Positions 26,301-33,400 of a DNA stretch of 41,109 nucleotides are shown here, one piece after another (the stretch's first letter is position 1; each line of letters opens with the position of its first letter). The DNA is from Candidatus Colimorpha pelethequi. Lineage in GTDB: Bacteria; Bacteroidota; Bacteroidia; Bacteroidales; P3. The position numbers and the translations under genes are program-made. The notes under the pieces were generated by a model. The model searched no databases. It had not been told where the DNA came from and was given only the letters and a program-made list of their open reading frames with translations. Location of the stretch: assembly GCA_018064245.1 (NCBI GenBank), contig JAGHVO010000038.1, positions 1 to 41,109 on the forward strand, read 5' to 3'.

Positions 26301-26507
26301 TTAATCCCACTCGCAGATGGAATAGAGTCGTATGTCGTTCCATATAATCATTTCGCTGCAATTGCCTTTGCTCTCCTTGACTTCTTCTTTGGTGAAATAG
26401 GTGTGCGAACCGTCGTAGCCATAGCAATGGCATTGCTTCCTGCAGGATGTGGCGCCCAACAAAATCAGTGCGGAAAGAACTGCGATAAATATTCTTTTGG
26501 ATTTCAT
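26301..26507 (-). CDS. Small cysteine-patterned lipoprotein, copy 3
   Basis: The 68-residue protein has a type II signal peptide with lipidated C22 (GATSC). The mature part carries the family pattern in a more diverged form: RKQCHC (C26, C28), GNCSEM (C50) and SICEWD (C65). It shares CHC with copy 1 and an acidic residue after each of the last two cysteines. It starts 27 bases after the flippase stop on the same strand, so the two may be one operon. It is convergent with copies 1 and 2. The function is unknown. Confidence 0.68.
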   Translation of the reverse strand: MKSKRIFIAVLSALILLGATSCRKQCHCYGYDGSHTYFTKEEVKESKGNCSEMIIWNDIRLYSICEWD

Positions 26508-26534
26508 ATTACGGGATTTTTGTGTGTTGTGTGT

Positions 26535-28022
26535 TTATCTTTTCAGTAGTTTTTTCGTGATAGGCAGAATGAGCGCTCTTTCTCTCCAGCATACAACGGC
26601 TATGTAGGTCAGCAGCAACGCCGTGTTCAAAGTCAGTCGCCAACCTAATGCCGCAGGCCTTAACAGCACGCTTACGGAGAACAAAGCCAGCGCGATGATG
26701 AAGTAAGAAAGAATGGTGCCGACAGGGTAGGGTACATGGTAATGTTTCTGTCCTACGAAATAGGAAAGCAACATGCAAGTGCCATAGCCAACGAGTCCTC
26801 CCCACGCACAAGCCATATAGCCGATTTTAGGCACGAAGATGAAGTTTACCGCAAGGAGCATCACACATCCCACTGTCGAGAAAATGGCGCCCCACCAGGT
26901 CTTTTCGATAAGCTTGTACCAAAACGAGAGGTTGAAATAAATTCCCATGAATATCTCCGCCATCATAACGATGGGAACGGCTTTGATGCCTTCTCGGTAT
27001 TTCCCGTCAACAATAAGCTGCAGAATGTCCATGTAGCATACCACGGCGAGAAATGCCAGCAAGGTGAAAATCACGAAATATTTCATCACCAGCGCTTGGG
27101 TTTCTTTGCTTTTGGCATCTTTTCCGGATCCGAAAACGAAAGGTTCGTAGGCATAGCGGAACGCTTGTGTTATCATCGCCATAATCATGGCAATTTTGAT
27201 GCAAGCACCGTAGATTCCCAATTGTACATCACCTTCTTGTCCAGGCATGATGAAACGGTAGCAGATTTTGTCGGCCACTTGGTTGAGGATGCCGGCGATG
27301 CCAAGCAGCAAGATGGGCCATGTGTAGCGCAACATCTGTTTGAGTAGTTTCCAATCCATGCCATTGCTCAGCAGTTTCAGTTCGGGAATAAATCCGAGCG
27401 TGACGACGGCTGTACAGAACAAGTTGACTTTGAATACATAACCTACCAGGTTGTCGGAATGGTACCATCCCATCATTTCGGGATGGGAAACAGCCAATTT
27501 TGGAGCGACAAGGAATACGAATAGGTTAAGGCCAATGTTCAAGATGATGAACAGCAGTTTCAGCGTTGCGAATTTCCACGCTTTTCCTTGCTTTCTCAAA
27601 AGGGCGAAAAGAATGGCTTGGAATGCGTCAAGCCCCACCACACCTGCCATGATGGTGATGTATTCGGGATGTGAAGCGTAGCCAAGATTTTGCGATATAG
27701 GTCCGATGAAAATGTTTACCAATAGCACAAAAACCACGGCGATAGTTCCAACGGAAATGCTGGCGGTTGAAAAAGCCTTGTTCGGATTCACCCCCTCTTT
27801 GTTGGAGAAATAGAAGAAAGTGGTTTCCATTCCAAAGGTGAGAATCACCAATAGCAGCGCCGTGTAGGCGTAGATGTTGGTAATGATGCCATAGTCGCCG
27901 GTTTCGGCGGCTATCTTGTAGGTGTATAGCGGTACAAGCAGATAATTGAGAAATCTTCCGATAATGCTGCTCAATCCGTAAATTGCGGTGTCAGAAACTA
28001 AAGATTTGAGTGATCGAGACAT
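26535..28022 (-). CDS. Oligosaccharide flippase (Wzx-like, MOP superfamily)
   Basis: This 495-residue integral membrane protein has about 12-14 hydrophobic helices. Its opening, with SLVSDTAIYGLSSIIGRFLNY and then LLVPLYTY, is typical of polysaccharide-synthesis transporters. It should flip undecaprenyl-linked oligosaccharide repeats across the inner membrane for O-antigen or capsule assembly. The sugar transferase at 2614 could supply such a lipid carrier, but no glycosyltransferase cluster surrounds this gene, so it may serve a dispersed pathway. The start ATG at 28022 is the first in frame. No TAnnTTTG box is visible upstream in the 288 bases to the divergent gene. Confidence 0.85.
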   Translation of the reverse strand: MSRSLKSLVSDTAIYGLSSIIGRFLNYLLVPLYTYKIAAETGDYGIITNIYAYTALLLVILTFGMETTFFYFSNKEGVNPNKAFSTASISVGTIAVVFVLLVNIFIGPISQNLGYASHPEYITIMAGVVGLDAFQAILFALLRKQGKAWKFATLKLLFIILNIGLNLFVFLVAPKLAVSHPEMMGWYHSDNLVGYVFKVNLFCTAVVTLGFIPELKLLSNGMDWKLLKQMLRYTWPILLLGIAGILNQVADKICYRFIMPGQEGDVQLGIYGACIKIAMIMAMITQAFRYAYEPFVFGSGKDAKSKETQALVMKYFVIFTLLAFLAVVCYMDILQLIVDGKYREGIKAVPIVMMAEIFMGIYFNLSFWYKLIEKTWWGAIFSTVGCVMLLAVNFIFVPKIGYMACAWGGLVGYGTCMLLSYFVGQKHYHVPYPVGTILSYFIIALALFSVSVLLRPAALGWRLTLNTALLLTYIAVVCWRERALILPITKKLLKR

Positions 28023-28261
28023 AAAAAATGTTAAAAAAATGTTGCCTATAAAAATATGACATTAATGAATTTCTCTATCAATGAAAATGTATTCCGAAAG
28101 GAATGTGTTATGTGATGCTATTGTAAATGTTTGTAATATATTAGATTATGATTGAAATTTGAGAAACTGAAACTTGGTGTCGGACGCTTTTCGGGTTGCG
28201 GAAACTGCCATCGGCGCCGAGATTTGTTTCTGCCTTATTATATTATAACGCAGACAGTAGC

Positions 28262-28293
28262 TTGTTATTATTCGCTTTTTTTTCTTATCTTTG
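28262..28293 (+). promoter_or_regulatory. Promoter for the GH20-like lipoprotein gene
   Basis: TTG at 28262-28264 and TATCTTTG at 28286-28293 are 21 bases apart, a textbook Bacteroidota spacing, and GCA follows. Transcription would begin about ten bases before the ATG at 28311, which supports that start over the open frame that runs back to 28152. Confidence 0.7.
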
Positions 28294-28310
28294 CAGTAGA
28301 ATTATTTTAC

Positions 28311-29606
28311 ATGTCGAACGTGTGTCGGCTGTTTGTGAAAAACAATTGTCTATTGAACAGAAAATTACTTTTATATGGAATGATTTTTTTCTTGACGCTT
28401 GTGTCATGCGGCAAGAAAGCGAAGGTGGAAACCTATTCCATCATTCCAGAACCGGTCAGCATTGAGTGCTCTCAGCATTATTTCAAATACACCCCATCCA
28501 CAAAGATTTGTCTCGACGGATTGGGAAGAAACAGCAACCTTGCGGATTATCTTACCCAAACGCTGAGAGAATTCCATTTCAAGCCTCGCTTTACAGGAAC
28601 TTCCACTTCCAACAGTTTGGTGTTGCGTCTGCTTCCAGCTTCGGCAATGTCTCATCCCGACGAATATTCGTTGCACATTGGCGACTCTGGAATCTGTATC
28701 GCTTCGGTTTCCGAAAAGGGTCTTTTCTATGGCCTTCAGACATTTCTGCAGATGCTTCCCGAAGACATCAATAAGGTGCGTTACAATGCGGTGTCGCTTC
28801 CTTATTGTTCTATCGTTGACTATCCTAGATATCAGTGGCGCGCCTTTAGAATTGACGCCGTGGACAATAATTTCCCGATAAGCGAATTAAAACGCTATGT
28901 CTCCATTATGTCGTTCTATAAGCTCAATCGACTCCACATGCGTCTCGACGGCATTGGCGACGATGATGACGACAATAGGTATTCCTATACAGAATTGTGT
29001 GATTTGGAGTATTTTGCAAAGCAAAACTATGTAGAGCTTGTCTTGGAATGTGATTCGTGCGACGACGAGAGCCTTGTGGAACTTTCGACGGTTCGTTCGG
29101 TTGAAGCCGACAAGCTTATTTCCACTTCCGAGACATCGCTTCGCAGAGGTTATCGCTTCGATCCGCTTATCGAGGTAGAGGAGGGCGGTGGATTATTCGA
29201 GATCGACAGCGTGTTGTCAACTGCCGAATTTGAATATCGTATGCTGCCGGCGATCTGCGCTTTTGCCGAATGTGTGTGGACGCCAAGTTCCGCCAAGCAT
29301 TGGCCGGAGTTCCGCCGCCGTATCGAGTCGCACAAACTCCGTTTGGAAAACATGGAATATAGTTACCACATGGGGTCGTTCGAACCTGTGGTGCGTTGGC
29401 TGTGCTCCGCTGATGGATCTTGGCAGGCATTGCTCGAATGTGAGGTGTATGGCGCAAAAATCCACTATACCGTTGATGGCCTTGAACCAACACTTTCCTC
29501 GCCTGTCGTTCACGGACCTGTCTCGGTGCCTGATGGCGCCCAATTGAAGACGCTTGTCGAATACCGCGACCTTATCCGTGGTAGTGTCTGCACGTTTTCG
29601 CATTGA
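28311..29606 (+). CDS. GH20-like lipoprotein lacking the catalytic core (pseudoenzyme)
   Basis: The protein has 431 residues, with a type II signal peptide and lipobox LVSC (C33). A GH20 N-terminal domain follows (IIPEPVSIEC to LQMLP), then the start of a beta-N-acetylhexosaminidase barrel (PRYQWRAFRIDA, where R177 matches the conserved substrate arginine). The middle of the barrel is missing: after VELVLECD the sequence jumps to the family's end region, reading EFEYRMLPAICAFAECVWTP. The catalytic Asp-Glu pair lies in the missing part. The late LWTE motif reads LFEI here, losing the aromatic and acidic substrate-binding residues. A C-terminal beta domain (HYTVDGLEPT) resembles the chitobiase C-terminal fold. 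Active members have about 520-770 residues. The frame is intact and the promoter good, so it is probably expressed, perhaps as a glycan-binding surface protein. Confidence 0.72.
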   Translation: MSNVCRLFVKNNCLLNRKLLLYGMIFFLTLVSCGKKAKVETYSIIPEPVSIECSQHYFKYTPSTKICLDGLGRNSNLADYLTQTLREFHFKPRFTGTSTSNSLVLRLLPASAMSHPDEYSLHIGDSGICIASVSEKGLFYGLQTFLQMLPEDINKVRYNAVSLPYCSIVDYPRYQWRAFRIDAVDNNFPISELKRYVSIMSFYKLNRLHMRLDGIGDDDDDNRYSYTELCDLEYFAKQNYVELVLECDSCDDESLVELSTVRSVEADKLISTSETSLRRGYRFDPLIEVEEGGGLFEIDSVLSTAEFEYRMLPAICAFAECVWTPSSAKHWPEFRRRIESHKLRLENMEYSYHMGSFEPVVRWLCSADGSWQALLECEVYGAKIHYTVDGLEPTLSSPVVHGPVSVPDGAQLKTLVEYRDLIRGSVCTFSH

Positions 29607-29636
29607 TGTGACATCGGCAAAAACAAAAAATGGACG

Positions 29637-29852
29637 TTGTTGAAGAAAAAACATTTCAGCGTCTCAACGGCTTTCAACAATCGGCTGTCGAATTTTCATG
29701 AAGGTTATGCCGCCTTTTCGGGTGGGTCGATGTATTGTATTGACAAAAAGACCTTTGATCAGCTTCAAGGGCAAGTTGTTTTTGAACTTCACTATACCCC
29801 GAATTCCTATACCGTTCTGGGTGTGTATCCAATCGGCATGCAAGGAAAGTAG
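29637..29852 (+). CDS. Doubtful 71-residue open frame
   Basis: An open frame with a TTG start lies in the 269 bases between the GH20-like gene and the minus-strand barrel gene. Its second half, including TFDQLQGQVVFELHYTP, reads like genuine protein. There is no promoter box, no ribosome-binding site and no ATG. It might be a remnant of a longer gene or chance. I see nothing else in this gap. Confidence 0.2.
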   Translation: MLKKKHFSVSTAFNNRLSNFHEGYAAFSGGSMYCIDKKTFDQLQGQVVFELHYTPNSYTVLGVYPIGMQGK

Positions 29853-29875
29853 GCACTTCCCGAGGTAAAAGATTT

Positions 29876-30331
29876 TTAGAAACGGTATCTTGCACTTAGG
29901 GCGAACGACCAATACAACGCCCTGAGGTTGAAAATGTCGGTGCTTGGACGCAAATCCAGAGAGAGTTGCAACGGTATGGGAAGTTGGTAGCTGATTCCCG
30001 CTTGTGCTGCAGCACCAATGCCTAACGGGTTGTATTCGGTGTCGTGGTCGGTGTATATCCGCAAGGAAGGGCCGCAGCCGAGATACCCGCAAAAACCATG
30101 TCCCACATCCCATCTCCATTGGTAAAGTCCAATAAAATCAAAGAAATCCCTGTCTTGATGGTTGCAAGGACCCAAGTCGAACTCAAGCCCTCCGTTGGTT
30201 GTTGTCGCCTGAAATGATACTTCGATGTCGTAGCCGCCCAATACGCCTACGCGTACGCCGAGGGTGTTCTGTGCATACAATCCCGATGTGGCAAAAAACA
30301 GCAATGCAGCCAATAATAATTTCTTTTTCAT
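29876..30331 (-). CDS. Small outer-membrane beta-barrel protein
   Basis: The 151-residue protein has a signal peptide of about 20 residues (ending GLYAQ). The frame is open for 19 codons upstream, but the signal peptide sets the start at 30331. The mature part alternates strands such as LGVRVGVLGGYDIEVSFQ, GLEFDLG and GISYQLP and ends in RYRF, a classical C-terminal barrel strand with terminal phenylalanine. The size suits an eight-stranded barrel of the OmpW/OmpX or outer-membrane-protein-beta-brl kind. The role is unknown. It is divergent from the NAD synthetase gene and its stop faces the GH20-like gene. Confidence 0.75.
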   Translation of the reverse strand: MKKKLLLAALLFFATSGLYAQNTLGVRVGVLGGYDIEVSFQATTTNGGLEFDLGPCNHQDRDFFDFIGLYQWRWDVGHGFCGYLGCGPSLRIYTDHDTEYNPLGIGAAAQAGISYQLPIPLQLSLDLRPSTDIFNLRALYWSFALSARYRF

Positions 30332-30417
30332 GGAGATTTTCTTTTGTGAAAAAAATGAATAATGCGCCATTCTCCTATAATAACTCACAAGTATGGTGAA
30401 ATATTATAAAAAAGTGT

Positions 30418-30425
30418 TATTTTTG
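30418..30425 (+). promoter_or_regulatory. Promoter -7 box for nadE
   Basis: TATTTTTG matches TAnnTTTG and is followed by GCAATTT. The leader to the ATG at 30489 is about 57 bases. No TTG is seen at the -33 distance. Confidence 0.5.
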
Positions 30426-30488
30426 CAATTTGTTCTGTATGGAACAGAATACGCTAATTCTTAAAAACAATCTCAATATCATAACGCT

Positions 30489-32045
30489 ATGAATATTCGC
30501 ATTGTCCAACACAATATTTTTACCAACAATCCAGAAGCCAACTTGGAATGGATTTTGGAGGAACTTGACAAATCTGAGGCAAAGGAGGCGCTTCTTACCG
30601 TTTTTCCGGCATGTACCATTTGCGGCTATCCGCTTTATGGTTCGGTGGCCTATACCGACATCCAAAAACGCTCACAAGCCGTTCTACAAGAGCTTGTTTC
30701 ACGCTCCGAACATCGTGCTTTTCTGATTGGAATGCCTTTGCAGATTCAGGACAAGGGTTTATGCAATGCCATTGTTTTCGTGCAGAATTGCGCCATTCGT
30801 GGCATCGTTACCAAGAAATATCTGGCTCCCGACGAGCAGAAATATTTTGTGCGTGGCGAAGGTGTGCAGATTATCCAGTATCAAGAGCAGCAAATCGCCA
30901 TCGGCTTTTACGAGGATTTGAAAGAACTTTCAAAGGGTCATGTCGATCAACCTGATATGGTCATCTGCTGTGGATGCAATATCTTTGACTACAACAAGCC
31001 GTATCGTACGCGTTATCGTATGCGCAAGATCGTCGAGAATCTCAATGCTTCGTTGGTTTATGCCAACCGTATCGGAGGCGAAGGCTCCTATTTGTATGCG
31101 GGTGGCTCTATGGCGTTGAACGCCGCGGGCAACTTGCTTTGCCAGTTCCCTTATTTTGAAGAGACTTCTTCCAATGTCGATCTCCAGCTTATCGGCGACG
31201 TTGAGGATGAAAAGCCTGAGGCGGTGGAACTTGTGTATAATGCTCTTGTTATGGGAATCCGCGAGTATTTCTCCAAAAACGGACAGAAACGCGCGGTGCT
31301 TGGCTTGAGTGGTGGCATCGATTCTGCGTTGGTGTGTGCCTTGGCGGTTGATGCCATTGGTGCCGAGAACGTGCATGGTCTTTTGATGCCGTCGCAGTTC
31401 TCTACCGACCATTCCGTGAAGGATGCGGAGGATTTGGCAAAGAACCTTGGCGTTTCGTACGACATTGTCCCCATCCGACCCATTTTCGATCAGTTGAGGC
31501 AGTCGATGCAACCGATTTTTGGCGACCGTCCCGAAGATGTTACCGAAGAAAACATGCAAGCTCGCATTCGTGGCACCATTGTGATGTCGTATGCCAACAA
31601 ATTCGGTGCCTTGGCGCTCAACACCACCAACAAGTCGGAGGCGGCAATGGGTTATGGCACGCTTTACGGCGACAGCTGCGGTGCCTTGGGCGTGATTGCC
31701 GACCTTTACAAGACGGAGGTCTATGAACTTTCCAATTGGATCAACCGTAACGGCGAACGCATCCCGCAGAATACCATCGACAAGGCTCCGTCGGCCGAGC
31801 TGCGTCCCAACCAAAAGGACAGCGATTCTTTGCCCGACTATGCCGTGCTGGATGCCATTCTCAACCTCCATATCGAGGAACAGCTGAGTCAGGAAGAAAT
31901 TGTTGAGGAAGGTTATGATGCCGACCTCGTCGCCACTGTTTTGCGTAAGGTGCGTATCAACGAATGGAAACGCTTGCAGTTCGCTCCGTTGCTGAAGGTT
32001 TCTCCGATGAGTTTCGGACTTGACCGCAGGGTGCCTATCAGCTGA
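30489..32045 (+). CDS. nadE: NAD+ synthetase with degenerate glutaminase domain
   Basis: This 518-residue cytoplasmic enzyme makes NAD from deamido-NAD and ATP, the last step of the pathway. The synthetase half (about 245-518) is normal, with the ATP loop SGGIDS at 274-279, the phrase NTTNKSE, and KAPSAELRPNQKDSDSLP near the NaAD site. The N-terminal half has the nitrilase fold that usually supplies ammonia from glutamine. In family members the triad is Glu in FPE, Lys, and Cys in CED. Here the first motif reads VFPACTICGYP (A41 for Glu), the last reads GFYEDL (Y141 for Cys), and only the lysine (K109) appears kept. I infer that this enzyme uses free ammonia or a separate ammonia donor. The rest of the domain is intact in length, so it may be structural. 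Confidence 0.9.
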   Translation: MNIRIVQHNIFTNNPEANLEWILEELDKSEAKEALLTVFPACTICGYPLYGSVAYTDIQKRSQAVLQELVSRSEHRAFLIGMPLQIQDKGLCNAIVFVQNCAIRGIVTKKYLAPDEQKYFVRGEGVQIIQYQEQQIAIGFYEDLKELSKGHVDQPDMVICCGCNIFDYNKPYRTRYRMRKIVENLNASLVYANRIGGEGSYLYAGGSMALNAAGNLLCQFPYFEETSSNVDLQLIGDVEDEKPEAVELVYNALVMGIREYFSKNGQKRAVLGLSGGIDSALVCALAVDAIGAENVHGLLMPSQFSTDHSVKDAEDLAKNLGVSYDIVPIRPIFDQLRQSMQPIFGDRPEDVTEENMQARIRGTIVMSYANKFGALALNTTNKSEAAMGYGTLYGDSCGALGVIADLYKTEVYELSNWINRNGERIPQNTIDKAPSAELRPNQKDSDSLPDYAVLDAILNLHIEEQLSQEEIVEEGYDADLVATVLRKVRINEWKRLQFAPLLKVSPMSFGLDRRVPIS

Positions 32046-32070
32046 TAGAATGGAAGAACGTCTAAAAACT

Positions 32071-32101
32071 AAGGTCCAGCGGTCATCGACCGCTGGACCT
32101 T
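32071..32101. terminator. Perfect 14-bp hairpin between convergent genes
   Basis: The arm AAGGTCCAGCGGTC (32071-32084) pairs without mismatch with 32088-32101 around an ATC loop. It lies between the nadE stop and the stop of the minus-strand lipoprotein gene, and so can terminate both. The T tract is weak on the plus strand (TATAATTT) and better on the minus strand (AGTTTTTAG). Confidence 0.8.
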
Positions 32102-32109
32102 ATAATTTG

Positions 32110-33342
32110 TCAATTTATGGGTTGTACCACTTTTCGCAGTTGTTCGATGTCGAGCATCTGATAGGTGATTTTCGTCGTGTCGGCGAAGTTTTCCTTGTTG
32201 TTCTTGTATCTTTCTTCATCGTAAACCGATGCCTGTTCAAACAGCGTCTTGGCGATTTCTTCCTTCATCTCAACAAACTCCAATTCGCCTTTCTCCAGTT
32301 TCTTGATGCTCGCTTCGGAGAGGTATTGACTTACTGCTTTGATCTGTTTGGGTGGCAGTTTCCCTTTCTCGTCGAGAGAACGCTGCAATTCGGGGAAATT
32401 CACCCATCCCGTAATGGTGGTTTCCAGCAATGCGATGTTCTTGCGGTTCTTGTCGGTGTAGTAGCCAAGGTAGGCGTGACAAGGCTCCACGAAGATTACG
32501 GGTTTCAATCCGATTTTGCGCAAAATGGAGGCGAAAAATACGCAAGCGTCAACACAGTTTGCTTGACGGGTGTTATAGACTTCGTCAAAAAATCTGATAT
32601 GCTGCACGTTGGTGCGTTTCGAGGGATTTGAGGTACAGGAAATCGACGAATAGGCGATTCCGTGGTTCAGGGCGTAGTACCAGATGGCGAACACCTGTTG
32701 CTTGACCTGCTCCGCGTTTTTCTGGTAACCGTTGAAACGCGTTATCACATTGAGGTTGAGCGTCTCCGTGAGAATGTTCTCGATGTAGGGATGATCCTCG
32801 TTTACATATCCTGCAAACATCCATCTCACATCCACGTTGTGGCCGGAAGCGTCGCGCAGATTCAAAGGACATTCGTTTACGGAACGGTATTGCAGCTTCA
32901 GGTTTTTGATGTCCACCTCCTCGTCGTTGATATAACAGGTAAAAGTCAGGTCGATGTTGCCGCTTTGGCGTGTGGCGTAAAGCTTGTCGTACTTCCATTT
33001 CACGATAGGGTGGAAGGTGTAGCGCTCGCCCTTCTTGGGAAGGGTTTCTTGCAGGATGCTTACATAGTTCAAGCTCGACGAGTCGAGCACCACGCGCAGC
33101 ACGCCGTTGTTTACGGGACTTGTTACCGAAACCGTGAAAGGTTCCAACTCGGCAGGGCCGCTGTAGCTGTTGAGCGCAAGCAGGAACGAGGGGTAGAGCT
33201 GGTTGTCGAACGTTGGGTTGTAGTTGGCGTTGAATTTTACCAGGTCGGGATCGAACACCCCTTTATGGCGTCCCCAATGGTCGCATGCCGTCATGCAGAG
33301 CATGGCGAGGACAATGACGAGGAATTGCTTGATTTTGGACAT
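32110..33342 (-). CDS. Transglutaminase-like lipoprotein
   Basis: The protein has 410 residues, with lipobox CMTAC (C20). The N-terminal half (about 30-200) is beta-rich and not recognised. The C-terminal half has a transglutaminase/papain-like core: the nucleophile candidate C263 in RQANCVDACVFF, H289 in EPCHAYLGYY, and an acidic third residue in LLETT (E307). Bacterial members act as peptidases, amidases or simple binding proteins, so the reaction is open. It should sit in the outer membrane or periplasm. It is the last of three co-directional genes (ruvC, transporter, this gene), 54 bases after the transporter stop, with AGTGAAT repeats in that gap. Confidence 0.75.
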   Translation of the reverse strand: MSKIKQFLVIVLAMLCMTACDHWGRHKGVFDPDLVKFNANYNPTFDNQLYPSFLLALNSYSGPAELEPFTVSVTSPVNNGVLRVVLDSSSLNYVSILQETLPKKGERYTFHPIVKWKYDKLYATRQSGNIDLTFTCYINDEEVDIKNLKLQYRSVNECPLNLRDASGHNVDVRWMFAGYVNEDHPYIENILTETLNLNVITRFNGYQKNAEQVKQQVFAIWYYALNHGIAYSSISCTSNPSKRTNVQHIRFFDEVYNTRQANCVDACVFFASILRKIGLKPVIFVEPCHAYLGYYTDKNRKNIALLETTITGWVNFPELQRSLDEKGKLPPKQIKAVSQYLSEASIKKLEKGELEFVEMKEEIAKTLFEQASVYDEERYKNNKENFADTTKITYQMLDIEQLRKVVQPIN

Positions 33343-33348
33343 CGCTGA

Positions 33349-33400
33349 CGTGATTAGTGAATAGTGAATAGAACCCTTCTAATCTTCTAATTTTCATTAG
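33349..33400. repeat. Heptad and octad microrepeats between two minus-strand genes
   Basis: Two AGTGAAT heptads at 33356-33369 follow a related CGTGATT (33349-33355). Then TTCTAATC, TTCTAATT and TTCATTAG run in eights at 33377-33400, the last overlapping the transporter stop codon. The heptads belong to the same family as those at 10208 and 13812. Confidence 0.65.

Noticed and set aside
28152..28310. Upstream start for the GH20-like protein adding 53 residues
   Set aside because: The promoter box at 28286-28293 lies inside this extension, and the lipoprotein signal begins after 28311.
30930..31871. Minus-strand open frame of 313 codons opposite nadE
   Set aside because: nadE is certain; the antisense frame shows no family and no promoter.
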